Assembly: GCF_003075435.1 (NCBI RefSeq)
Contig: NZ_QCZJ01000008.1
Span: 124,001 to 188,000 of the forward strand
From: Terrimonas sp.
Lineage (GTDB): Bacteria; Bacteroidota; Bacteroidia; Chitinophagales; Chitinophagaceae
DNA length: 64,000 nucleotides
Direction of reading: 5' to 3'
This document shows positions 45,850 to 53,867 of the stretch, piece by piece (position 1 is the first letter of the stretch; each line of letters starts with the position of its first letter). The notes beneath the pieces were generated by a model that worked only from the letters and a program-made list of their open reading frames with translations, was not told the origin of the DNA and ran no database searches. The position numbers and the translations under genes are program-made.

Positions 45850-46692
45850 CTATTTCTTTAAGAAATTGGTCTCCAGAAAATCAAATATTTTATCAAAATG
45901 TTTTGTTGGTTCTGTATGCGAACCTTCATAAATGGCATGTTGGTAAGGATGTTTAAAATTATTATCCTTAAATCGTTGCATCATTTTATTTCCCATTTCT
46001 ACTGCGGGTATCATTTCATCTTTGGTAGCGGACAGTAAGAGTACAGCTCCATTTATGTTTTCTACTTTGATGATTGACCTTTGTTCAGCAATAGTATCTT
46101 TCAGCATTGCCTCAAAAGTGCCCCTCAGGTCTCTTTTCATTAGATATGGAACAGCTTCTTCGTTTACCGGGATAAAAGGAAGTTCTTTGCCTTTAAAAGT
46201 CCAGCAGGAAGTGGTAAACTCCTGCGTATGACCGGGAAAGACAGCATGGCTGGATGACATGCCTATAACACAGGAGATATCCTTGTAATAACTGGCCAAA
46301 AGCAAGGCCAGGTCCGCCCCTCTGGAACCGCCGATCACAGCAATTTTATTGCGGTTTATTTTTGGACTCTTTTTAGCCTGGGCAATAGCGTTGTAAACAT
46401 CATCAATTGCAATCCTATCCAGTATCTTTGGTGTTCCCTCGCAACCAAAATATCCAATGGCTAAGAATGCATAACCTTTATCCAAAAACTCATTTCTTGT
46501 TTTTTCCCAGCGGTCGCTAACCCAGGCATTCCCGCCTTCCGAACCTCCAATACCAACAATCAGTGGCAGATCTTTACCCCCCCGGGTGTACAGGACAGCT
46601 ACAACATTTTTAGGTCTGATTGTGTCCTGTGCCTGGCAGATTAGAGAACTTAACAAGATCAACCAAATCCCTATTGATTTTGAAACAATCAT
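45850..46692 (-). CDS. Exported alpha/beta hydrolase, BAAT/dienelactone type
   Basis: 280 residues with a signal peptide (about 1-21, ending CQA-Q). The catalytic set is complete in outline: oxyanion region GIGGSEGG, nucleophile elbow GGSRG (Ser123), acid in ATKDEMIP and His in EGSHTEP. The family resembles acyl-CoA thioesterase/BAAT C-terminal hydrolases and dienelactone-type enzymes; an exported bacterial member probably acts on esters or peptides, substrate unknown. It stands between the GyrI-like gene and a Crp-family regulator on the same strand. Confidence 0.85.
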   Translation of the reverse strand: MIVSKSIGIWLILLSSLICQAQDTIRPKNVVAVLYTRGGKDLPLIVGIGGSEGGNAWVSDRWEKTRNEFLDKGYAFLAIGYFGCEGTPKILDRIAIDDVYNAIAQAKKSPKINRNKIAVIGGSRGADLALLLASYYKDISCVIGMSSSHAVFPGHTQEFTTSCWTFKGKELPFIPVNEEAVPYLMKRDLRGTFEAMLKDTIAEQRSIIKVENINGAVLLLSATKDEMIPAVEMGNKMMQRFKDNNFKHPYQHAIYEGSHTEPTKHFDKIFDFLETNFLKK

Positions 46693-46757
46693 CTTTGTTT
46701 TGTTTTTTGCAAAGTTGAATTAAATAAATTCAATAGCTTTTGACCTGCGTCAAAAAA

Positions 46758-47360
46758 TCATTTTTCAGATCTTATCCTGCTTAATGTTTCTTGGGCAATG
46801 CCAAGATAGGATGCTATCATCCCTAATGGTATGCGGTGGTGAATTTCCTGATAAGTTTTTATAAAGTGGTCATACTTTTCCTTTGCAGTAGTAAATCGAA
46901 GTGAGGCTATCCGCTCCATAAGATGGCCGAAAACAGTGCCCATGGAAAGTCTAGAATAGCGCTCCATCTCAGGGAAATTCTCGAAAAGGTATACCAGGTC
47001 ATCTACCTTCAGGCAAAATGCTTCAGTGTTTTCAATAGCATCTATGTAGTACATGTCCTTTTGTCTTGTAATAAAGCTTTTGGGTGAATTACTCCATTCA
47101 TTTTCAGCGGGAAAGTACTCGCTGATCTCTTTTCCATCCTTTATAAAATAGGTACGAAATAATCCTTTTTGAATAAAAAGGGATCGTGTACAAACTTTAT
47201 CAGCATCATGTACAAGTTCGCCCTTATTGAAAGAAACAAAGTTTATCCTGGCATCCAATGCTGATTTCAGTTCATCGCTTACTCTGATGTACTGTTCAAA
47301 GTGCCGGAATAGCAATTCTTTATTTCCTTCAATCTGCTGGCTAAGGTTTGATTCTTTCAT
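46758..47360 (-). CDS. Crp/Fnr-family transcription regulator
   Basis: 200 residues with an N-terminal cyclic-nucleotide-binding-type fold (about 20-140; VSFNKGELVHDADKVCTRSL, FIQKGLFRTYFIKDGKEISE) and a short C-terminal HTH (HHRIPLGMIASYLGIAQETL then SRIR). The Gly-Glu-x-x-Arg-Ser signature of true cAMP binders is not present, as in many Bacteroidota members. It is upstream of the hydrolase gene (65 bases) and likely regulates it or acts elsewhere. It is less likely than the NarL-type regulator to bind the shared palindrome but cannot be excluded. Confidence 0.9.
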   Translation of the reverse strand: MKESNLSQQIEGNKELLFRHFEQYIRVSDELKSALDARINFVSFNKGELVHDADKVCTRSLFIQKGLFRTYFIKDGKEISEYFPAENEWSNSPKSFITRQKDMYYIDAIENTEAFCLKVDDLVYLFENFPEMERYSRLSMGTVFGHLMERIASLRFTTAKEKYDHFIKTYQEIHHRIPLGMIASYLGIAQETLSRIRSEK

Positions 47361-47485
47361 AATGATTATATCAAAATTAGGAAATTCGATTCAGGGATTA
47401 TTTGATCATTAAGATGGAAAGGGCTTTTTATATTGAGCAATTCTGTCAAAATTGACCTACAACAAAATAGGTTACCGCGCAATGT

Positions 47486-48913
47486 TTATCTACGTCTAGC
47501 CATAATCATTTTTGCAAGGGCTCCCACCTGCTTCAATTTATTATATAATTCATTTGCCCGTGGTAAACCGATGCAAAGACGCATACAGTGTTGAAATTGA
47601 TCTTGAAGCGTAAACATTCTCCCAGGAGCAATGCCTATTTTGTGCGTTAAAGCATAATCATATAATTGTGTTGTGTTGATTTCTTTAGGAAACTCCACCC
47701 ATAAAGCTAATCCGCCTTGCGGTTGGCTAATTTTTGTTCCTTCTGGAAAATGTTCGGAAATGCAATGTGCATAAAATTTGTAATTCCTCAGCAACGTTTT
47801 TCTTAGATTTCTAAGATGATTATCATAACGACCTGTCATTAAGAAATTGCCAATGGCTTCGTGTATGATAGTTGTTGAAGATATAGAATGTACGAGCTTT
47901 AACTTCGTTATTCTTTCTAAATATTTCCCCGGAGCTACCCAGCCTACTCTGTAACCAGGGGCTAATGTTTTTGATACGGATCCGCACCAAAGCACCGTTC
48001 CATTTTGATCAAAAGACTTACAGCATTTAGGTCGCTCATCATTGAAAAACAAATCTCCATACGTGTCATCTTCAATCAACGGAATATTGCTTTTATCTAG
48101 CAACTCTACAACTTTCTTTTTATTCTCATCAGGCATACAATATCCTAGTGGGGTATTGAAGTTAGGTACCAAAAGACAAACATTTATCTTAGGCAATAAG
48201 GTTGTCAGTTTATCAATATTAATGCCTGTTACAGGGTGTGTAGGTATTTCCAAAATTTTCAAACCCAAACTAACAGCAAGCTGTAATATGCCCGGATAGC
48301 AAGGGCTTTCCAATGCGATTACATCACCAGATTTTGTTAATGCCATTAAACACAGCGCCAAGGCGTTCATGCATCCATTTGTAGTTATAATATCATGCTC
48401 GTGTAGATTTCCTTCCCAGGATAAAGAACGACTGGCAATCATCCTTCTTAGTTTTGCATTGCCCTGTAAAGGTTCATACTCTGTTCCACCTTCCCTCAAT
48501 TCCCTAGTAGCTAAAACAATTTCTTTTTTCAGTCTGGCAAGTGGCAACAGGTTTCCAGAAGGTATGCCAATTGAAAAAAGGGTCAAATCATTTCGCCCCA
48601 TATTAGAGTAAACATCATTAATCAATTCATTCGGCTCTTTATAACCAAATGTGGGTTTAGGGTGGCTTGGTTTAGATAGCGGGATGTTTAAAAACTTCAG
48701 CGAATTCACAAAATATCCTGATTGAGGTTTAGCCTCAACCAGTGATTGTGCTTCCAATTCAAGGTAAACCTTTTTTGCCGTGTTAACACTTATCCCGTGT
48801 TGTTTGCTTAAGGTTCTTACAGAAGGTAACCTTTCTCCGGATTTTAACACACCTGCCTTAATCTTTTCAGCAATGTTTTTTGATATTTTGTCGTAAATAA
48901 AAGTCTTATTCAT
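47486..48913 (-). CDS. MocR-type GntR/aminotransferase transcription regulator
   Basis: 475 residues: an N-terminal GntR winged helix (about 10-75; ISKNIAEKIKAGVLKSGERL, HGISVNTAKKVYLELEAQSL) and a fold-type-I aminotransferase-like domain (about 100-460) with the PLP lysine in WCGSVSKTLAPGYRVGW and the NFNTPLGYCM and IPLIEDDTYGDLFF motifs. MocR proteins sense PLP or amino-group compounds and control a divergent gene; here that is the EamA-type exporter at 49022, a common pairing. Two direct repeats lie in the 108-base gap between them. Confidence 0.95.
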   Translation of the reverse strand: MNKTFIYDKISKNIAEKIKAGVLKSGERLPSVRTLSKQHGISVNTAKKVYLELEAQSLVEAKPQSGYFVNSLKFLNIPLSKPSHPKPTFGYKEPNELINDVYSNMGRNDLTLFSIGIPSGNLLPLARLKKEIVLATRELREGGTEYEPLQGNAKLRRMIASRSLSWEGNLHEHDIITTNGCMNALALCLMALTKSGDVIALESPCYPGILQLAVSLGLKILEIPTHPVTGINIDKLTTLLPKINVCLLVPNFNTPLGYCMPDENKKKVVELLDKSNIPLIEDDTYGDLFFNDERPKCCKSFDQNGTVLWCGSVSKTLAPGYRVGWVAPGKYLERITKLKLVHSISSTTIIHEAIGNFLMTGRYDNHLRNLRKTLLRNYKFYAHCISEHFPEGTKISQPQGGLALWVEFPKEINTTQLYDYALTHKIGIAPGRMFTLQDQFQHCMRLCIGLPRANELYNKLKQVGALAKMIMARRR

Positions 48914-48918
48914 TCTAC

Positions 48919-48959
48919 AAAAATAACTGTGTCTATTCAGATATTAAAAACTGTGACTG
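48919..48959 (-). promoter_or_regulatory. MocR promoter and direct-repeat operator
   Basis: On the minus strand TATTTTTG (48919-48926) fits the -7 box; it ends 5 bases before the mocR ATG, so the message would be nearly leaderless. On the plus strand AACTGTGTCT (48926-48935) and AACTGTGACT (48950-48959) repeat with a 24-base step, suiting the paired-repeat binding of MocR dimers. The operator reading is an inference. Confidence 0.5.
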
Positions 48960-49021
48960 TATTCATTTTCATTTATTGCTGAAGTTTGCAGGAGTATATC
49001 ATCAAAAATCAGGATACAACT

Positions 49022-49897
49022 ATGAATAAAGTAGAGGTGAACGCCACACAAGGTTGGCTAAATGGGTTAATTGGTGTAATCTTATTTAGCGGTTCATTAC
49101 CTGCTACCAGGGTGGCAGTGCTGGAACTGGACCCTGTTTTTCTCACTGCTTGCAGAGCTTCAATTGCGGGAATATTTGCTTTTAGTGCTTTGGTTATTTT
49201 TAATGCAAAACGTCCCAACCGCCAGCAGTTTTCCTCTTTAGCTATTGTCGGCATCGGCGTGGTGGCAGGATTCCCTTTACTCAGCGCTTTGGCATTGAGA
49301 TATATTACTTCAGCGCATTCTATTGTCTCCATTGGTATATTACCGGTGTCCACGGCTGTCTTCGGTATTATTCGTGGAGGGGAACGTCCTAAACCTATTT
49401 TTTGGATATTCTCTCTTGTTGGTAGTCTTTTGGTAATAGGTTATGCAATGGCACAGGGAGCTACAGCTTCACCTGTGGGCAGCATACTAATGTTTGGTGC
49501 TGTTGTACTTTGTGGGTTGGGGTATGCAGAGGGTGCAAAACTTACAAAATTTTTAGGTGGATGGCAGGTGATTTCCTGGGCATTGGCCCTTTCTTTTCCG
49601 GTAATGCTGCCGCTTGCATTTATTTATATGCCATCCTCATTTGAAGGCGTTAGCAGTGAAGCATGGATTGGCTTATCGTATGTATCATTATTCAGTATGT
49701 TTATCGGTTTTATTTTTTGGTACCGGGGTCTGGCACAAGGTGGAACGGCAACAGTGGGGCAACTGCAATTATTACAACCTTTTTTTGGCTTGGCATTAGC
49801 TTCTTTATTACTTCATGAAAATGTGAATACTGGAATGATATTTATAACTATAGCTGTGATTCTATGTGTAGTAGGTACCAAGAAGTTTGCTAAGTAA
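49022..49897 (+). CDS. EamA/DMT-family exporter
   Basis: The start is taken at the ATG at 49022 (291 residues) rather than the TTG at 48986. Ten TM helices in two EamA halves: the first opens with WLNGLIGVILFSGSLPATRV, and the second ends GQLQLLQPFFGLALASLLLH, with the conserved E/N of the GE-x-N tail (HENVN). DMT exporters of this subgroup pump out amino acids or small metabolites. Divergence from the MocR gene suggests control by that regulator and an amine or amino-acid substrate (inference). Confidence 0.92.
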   Translation: MNKVEVNATQGWLNGLIGVILFSGSLPATRVAVLELDPVFLTACRASIAGIFAFSALVIFNAKRPNRQQFSSLAIVGIGVVAGFPLLSALALRYITSAHSIVSIGILPVSTAVFGIIRGGERPKPIFWIFSLVGSLLVIGYAMAQGATASPVGSILMFGAVVLCGLGYAEGAKLTKFLGGWQVISWALALSFPVMLPLAFIYMPSSFEGVSSEAWIGLSYVSLFSMFIGFIFWYRGLAQGGTATVGQLQLLQPFFGLALASLLLHENVNTGMIFITIAVILCVVGTKKFAK

Positions 49898-50318
49898 TAA
49901 GAAGTACAAATCTCAGTTTTTTTTACAGGTTTTATGAAATATTGTTCTGCAATTTTATTCATAAATCATGAACTTAAAAGAGTTTTTACAAGAATTATAT
50001 TTCTCAATAGCGCATAATTATTTGTTATCGTTTGTTGCCCTCGTGTCTAACCTGCTCAGAAAGTTTTTGGGAGCAGTTTCACAATAAGCTTTTTACCACT
50101 GTTAATTTGAAAAGCCATTTGTCCTTCTCTTTTTCATAAACATCCATAATCCACTCATCCAATTCTAGTTATTTTATCTGTCGTATTCCCGTATTTTGTG
50201 TATAATCTATTATTAGTGCCATAATCTCCGTTTAATATATTCTACTTTAAACTGATTAACAATAAGGAACCTACAACGATGCATCTTTGACAATTAATAT
50301 TAAAGTAAATAAAAAGAC
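49898..50318. other. Intergenic region with one doubtful 39-codon frame
   Basis: About 420 bases. One plus-strand frame (49968-50087) encodes MNLKEFLQELYFSIAHNYLL then SFVALVSNLLRKFLGAVSQ. Its composition is protein-like, but there is no recognisable family and no promoter. It may be a small gene, a remnant, or chance. Confidence 0.3.
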
Positions 50319-51275
50319 ATGAAACATCTCAGAATAACGATTGCCCTTTTACTGATGATTACTTTTAATTCTTTTGGGCAGAACAAATACAGATTACCTA
50401 TACCCGCCGCTATCCTTCCTGAAGAAATAGTCTATTCTATATCTACGGACACAATTTTCAATGCAGGAGTTATATTTCATGCCAATAAAGAGTTAACGAA
50501 ACAGGTAGCCATTATCTGGGTTCACGGATGGGGAGTAAATTTTTACTCACCAAGCTACATTGCTATCGGGAGATCTCTTGCTGAAAAAGGTTACACCTGT
50601 ATTTCGGTGAACACTCGTATGCATGATCTCGGAAATATAGAAGGACATAAAAAGGGCGTAAGATTAAGGGGCGGTGGCTATTGGGGTGTGGCTGGAGATG
50701 AAGTAAAAGATATTTCGGGCTGGATTGACTTTGCCGAGCTCAAAGGTTTCAAAAAAATAATATTAGTAGGGCATAGTGCCGGTTGGGCTGCAGTGCGCAG
50801 GTATCAGTACGAAAAACGAGACACACGAATAATAGGTTTGGTTTGTGCTTCAGGACAAGTGAGTGCCGATACAAGACTTGTTGATTCCGCGCAATACTTA
50901 CAGGCTGTTCAGTATATGTCCGAAAACAAGCCGGATAAACTTATAGAAGACCCGAAACGTTCTTTTCCCTCGTATATAAGTGCTGCAACTTATATGGACA
51001 TTGTAAATACACCACAAGAAGAGAAAGATTTTTTTGGTTTAATCACACCACAGAACGCAGGCATTTCAAAAGTGAATTGCCCAATCTTGATTTTTTATGC
51101 GGCAAACAATGATATAGGAAGCGAAGAAGAATTGAAATCTTTGAAATCAAGCATTGAAAAGAATTTTAGACATGTCCAATTAACGACAACAATGATCAAA
51201 AATACAGACCACATGTATATGGGAGAAGGAAAGCAAGTAGCAGACATTATTATTAACTGGATTGCTATACTTTGA
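50319..51275 (+). CDS. Exported alpha/beta hydrolase
   Basis: 318 residues with a signal peptide (about 1-20, ending FNSFG-Q). The fold is shown by the oxyanion motif VHGWGVNF (about 68-75), the nucleophile elbow VGHSAG (Ser153), an acid in a PILIFYAANNDIGSEEE context, and a His in KNTDHMYMG near the end. It is similar in type to periplasmic serine hydrolases that act on esters or short peptides; the substrate is unknown. It stands alone on the plus strand. Confidence 0.85.
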   Translation: MKHLRITIALLLMITFNSFGQNKYRLPIPAAILPEEIVYSISTDTIFNAGVIFHANKELTKQVAIIWVHGWGVNFYSPSYIAIGRSLAEKGYTCISVNTRMHDLGNIEGHKKGVRLRGGGYWGVAGDEVKDISGWIDFAELKGFKKIILVGHSAGWAAVRRYQYEKRDTRIIGLVCASGQVSADTRLVDSAQYLQAVQYMSENKPDKLIEDPKRSFPSYISAATYMDIVNTPQEEKDFFGLITPQNAGISKVNCPILIFYAANNDIGSEEELKSLKSSIEKNFRHVQLTTTMIKNTDHMYMGEGKQVADIIINWIAIL

Positions 51276-51747
51276 CAAACACGAAATAATTTAATAAAAA
51301 CGATTAATTCTTGTCTATCAGCAGCAGCTGGACGCGACAGATTTAAAATTCCTAAACTATAGCAACAAGCTAAGACAACATAGTTGATTGGCAAAATATC
51401 GGATTGAGTATTAGAACGACAACCCCATTGTCAGCCCGGGCTAGAAAACTACAACTAATGCCAGAAAGTGCCATTTGAAGGCCTGCAAAAATTTAATTTA
51501 TAATCCTATGTCCTCTTTTTTCCTGATTGTCTACAAATAATTTTCTGGCTAAAGCTTACTGATCAAATCTTCTTTGATAACAATTATTTTTATTGCGATT
51601 AATTGAAGTGTCCGGTTTAATAAGCAATTCTTTGTCAAAAACTACCTGAAGGATAATTTCAGCGAATTTCCTACAGGATAAATTCGTCCGATATACCCGG
51701 AGTTATATAAATAGTGTTAACAAATGAACGTAAATTCACCTCTGTTT

Positions 51748-52017
51748 CTAAGTGTAAGATCGGCTGTTAATTAAAAAGAAGAGTAGTATAGACGTAAGAG
51801 CACCTGTAAGAATTCTCGGTACGGTAACCTCTCGCATAATAATCAAGCCTGCACCCTCCATTAGCAGATATGTTCCGTATTGCCACCAGCATGCCTCATA
51901 AAATCATGTGAATGATGAATAATGTTTTTTATAGATCACATTGTTGACGTATAGGTTGTAGAACCATGCACACCTGCAAGGGGCACTATAAATACCTGCC
52001 ATTTTTTGAAGAAATAC
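51748..52017 (-). pseudogene. Membrane-protein gene fragment with an internal stop
   Basis: Read leftward, VFLQKMAGIYSAPCRCAWFY, NLYVNNVIYKKHYSSFT, then a TGA at about 51909, and in the same frame FYEACWWQYGTYLLMEGAGL, IIMREVTVPRILTGALTSIL, LFFLINSRSYT and a stop at 51748. Two hydrophobic segments are present. The frame stays open over about 90 codons apart from the one TGA, which may have come from a TGG. Family not recognised; it looks like the decayed end of a membrane protein. Confidence 0.4.
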
Positions 52018-52134
52018 TCAGTACCCAAAAGGCATATATAGAATGATACGACTGAATGGGACAGTAATATCATTCTATAAGAACACTAAAACCTAAGACT
52101 CTATTCTTTTGAATTCTCATCACGATAAAGACAA

Positions 52135-52311
52135 TTATTTTTCAAGTTTTCCATCTTTCAGATCATCGTAAGATGGATTGTAAGCATTGCCGACAGCGGA
52201 CCATTCTTCGGGTGTAAACGAAGGAAATGCGTTCTTAATGCCATTGTAATCTTTTACTTCTATGTCTTTTGAAAAAATCTGGCAGTAGTTAACTCTAAAA
52301 TCGAACTCTCG
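52135..52311 (-). pseudogene. C-terminal gene fragment, unrecognised
   Basis: A 58-codon frame without a start: REFDFRVNYCQIFSKDIEVK, DYNGIKNAFPSFTPEEWSAV, GNAYNPSYDDLKDGKLEK and a stop. The content is clearly protein-like but no family is known to me. It lies about 135 bases from the first of the two tRNA-end-like repeats, so it may have been truncated when a mobile element inserted there. Confidence 0.4.
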
Positions 52312-52447
52312 TTAAAATTTGTATCTTAACTCTTATATTTTACCTTTGTAGAGAGGCGTTAGAAACGTGCATATAAAGTGTATTTACATTTTGTGACAAG
52401 CATTTGACAAGCAATAGCTTTAACATATTGAGAATGAGAATGAAGGA

Positions 52448-52460
52448 GTTCCTGTTCTGG
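52448..52460 (+). repeat. Direct repeat, copy 1 (possible attachment-site core)
   Basis: GTTCCTGTTCTGG, repeated exactly at 53334-53346. It resembles a tRNA 3' end: T-stem CCTGT, acceptor arm TCTGGGC and A. A terminator follows at once, as after a tRNA gene. No complete tRNA lies upstream. The HicAB module lies between the two copies. Confidence 0.6.
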
Positions 52461-52466
52461 GCACAC

Positions 52467-52492
52467 AACCACCTTTTTCAGGTGGTTTTTTT
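52467..52492 (+). terminator. Rho-independent terminator after repeat copy 1
   Basis: AACCACCT / AGGTGGTT stem with a 5-base loop and seven T. It lies seven bases after the repeat, in the position expected for a tRNA terminator. Confidence 0.8.
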
Positions 52493-52584
52493 ATGCCCTG
52501 AAGTGATTGTCTGCAAAGGGTTTCAGCGAAATCTCCAATTTTATTGCAATCTATACGTACGTATGGGGGGGAGGTAAAAGAAGG

Positions 52585-52962
52585 CTACCCAATAAATTGT
52601 ACTGCTGCCAGTTCCCTGCCCACCTGTTGCACTCCTTTTAAAATTCGCCGGGTTTGTATTGTGGATGGCTTTTTGTTCCCTTTAATATATTGGGCTAAAA
52701 GACTTTGGTTCATTCCTATGCGTTCAGAAAGTGCCTTTACATTAATTACTTTGTAAAATTTAAAAAATTGCGGTAAATCCAATGAAATTTTAAGATCCTC
52801 TGTAGATATTATTTTCCCCTTATCCTCAAAATACAGGTTTAATGCATCAACAATATTTTGCTTTAGTTCGTCTAATGAACTACCCACAGTATAAACAGGA
52901 TATTTAGCAGCATAAGCCGAATAACCCGTTTTTGTTCTTTCTACAATCATTTCAATTTTCAT
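52585..52962 (-). CDS. hicB: HicB-family antitoxin with HTH
   Basis: 125 residues: an N-terminal HicB fold with the partly degraded RNase-H-like sheet (MKIEMIVERTKTGYSAYAAK, YPVYTVGSSLDELKQNIVDA) and a C-terminal XRE-type HTH (about 75-115; VKALSERIGMNQSLLAQYIK). The HTH marks it as the transcriptional autorepressor type. It should neutralise HicA and bind the palindrome at 53180-53195. It begins 11 bases after the HicA frame, in toxin-first order. Because hicA is out of frame, hicB may now be an orphan. Confidence 0.92.
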   Translation of the reverse strand: MKIEMIVERTKTGYSAYAAKYPVYTVGSSLDELKQNIVDALNLYFEDKGKIISTEDLKISLDLPQFFKFYKVINVKALSERIGMNQSLLAQYIKGNKKPSTIQTRRILKGVQQVGRELAAVQFIG

Positions 52963-52973
52963 AATACTATATT

Positions 52974-53158
52974 TTATTTGATGCCAGCATCTTTTTTAAT
53001 CTTCTTTTCAAGCCCTTTACCTACTTCATGGCTGCCATGATTAGGGCAAACAATTTGTCCTTTTTAACCGGGTGTTCCATAATCATGTGGCTGCCTGACT
53101 GCCTTATTACAAACCAACCATCTTTTTTAAGCAGTCTTATTAATTCGCTGGATTTCAT
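52974..53158 (-). pseudogene. hicA: HicA toxin gene with one-base frameshift in an A run
   Basis: Translation starts MKSSELIRLLKKDGWFVIRQ then SGSHMIMEHPVKK, which is the canonical HicA opening including the catalytic His24 (GSH). At the run AAAAA (opposite 53061-53065) the frame is lost and a stop follows. Adding one A restores GQIVCPNHGSHEVGKGLEKK then IKKDAGIK, a complete 61-residue HicA ending with the usual KIKKDAGI tail. A genuine mutation, a sequencing error in the homopolymer, or programmed slippage are all possible. HicA proteins are mRNA-cleaving toxins with a double-stranded RNA-binding fold. Confidence 0.85.
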
Positions 53159-53174
53159 TATTAACTGTAAAACA

Positions 53175-53195
53175 CAAAAGTAATAAATTTATTAC
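53175..53195 (-). promoter_or_regulatory. hicAB promoter overlapped by a 16-bp palindromic operator
   Basis: TACTTTTG on the minus strand (53175-53182) is a good -7 box 17 bases from the hicA start. The perfect palindrome GTAATAAATTTATTAC (53180-53195) overlaps its upstream edge, as expected for HicB autorepression. Confidence 0.65.
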
Positions 53196-53333
53196 CTTTT
53201 TAATAGAAATTATTATGCTGGCTGTAAAGGCAAAAAGTATCTATAATTACAATTTGTGTACCTCTATTGTACCTCAAATAATACCAAACTGATATAAATA
53301 ATTGATTATCATTTAATAAATAACATTAGTATT

Positions 53334-53346
53334 GTTCCTGTTCTGG
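53334..53346 (+). repeat. Direct repeat, copy 2 (possible attachment-site core)
   Basis: Exact copy of the 13 bases at 52448-52460, followed by ACAC instead of GCAC and then by its own terminator. The distance between copies is 886 bases. Confidence 0.6.
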
Positions 53347-53353
53347 ACACTTT

Positions 53354-53392
53354 AAAAACTCTGTAATTCATTGACTTGCAGAGTTTTTTTTT
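53354..53392 (+). terminator. Rho-independent terminator after repeat copy 2
   Basis: AAAACTCTG pairs with CAGAGTTTT around a 15-base loop, with a long T run. The two repeat-terminator blocks thus have the same layout and both run into TTTATGCC. Confidence 0.75.
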
Positions 53393-53815
53393 ATGCCTGT
53401 CAGGTAACCGTCATTTTTTACATTTTATGCCGCTGCTTATGGCGATCAAATGACAAGTAATATAACAACCAGTTTCCGCTGGTATCAATCCACTGACTAT
53501 CGAATTTTTTGTTTCAAATTTTATTGGAACAAATCTTTGCCGCCACCGCAATTCCAAAATCAATAAAATGCTAACTGAAGTAATCAACAGAATTTCCAGA
53601 TTTCGAAAATCATTTTTAAACTACCAGCGATAAAGTGCCTGTCATATTTCTTTGCTACCATTGTTCGTATATGTTAATTATGCTATCGTCATGCTATTAT
53701 CGTTAAATAACAGAAGTTATTGATGCTATAAAGAACATATTCTCCTTAAAATCCCTTCAACACATCATGTCAATGAATTTCCCGATTTCGTAATTATCAT
53801 AGTTTGACCGGATTT
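53393..53815. other. Intergenic region upstream of the TonB receptor
   Basis: About 420 bases with no supported gene. Near 53420-53480 an ACATTTTATGCCGCTGCTTA stretch followed by CAAATGACAAGTAAT recalls the TTTGACAAGCAA text before repeat copy 1 (52389), which may be a further trace of a duplicated end. Confidence 0.35.
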
Positions 53816-53823
53816 TAACTTTG
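53816..53823 (+). promoter_or_regulatory. -7 box for the TonB receptor gene
   Basis: TAACTTTG fits TAnnTTTG. It lies 44 bases before the preferred ATG at 53868 and 17 before the alternative at 53841. No clear -33 box or Fur-like site is visible. Confidence 0.45.
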
Positions 53824-53867
53824 CAATTCTTTAACAAAAGATGATTTTTTACCAAAAGAGTGATGCA

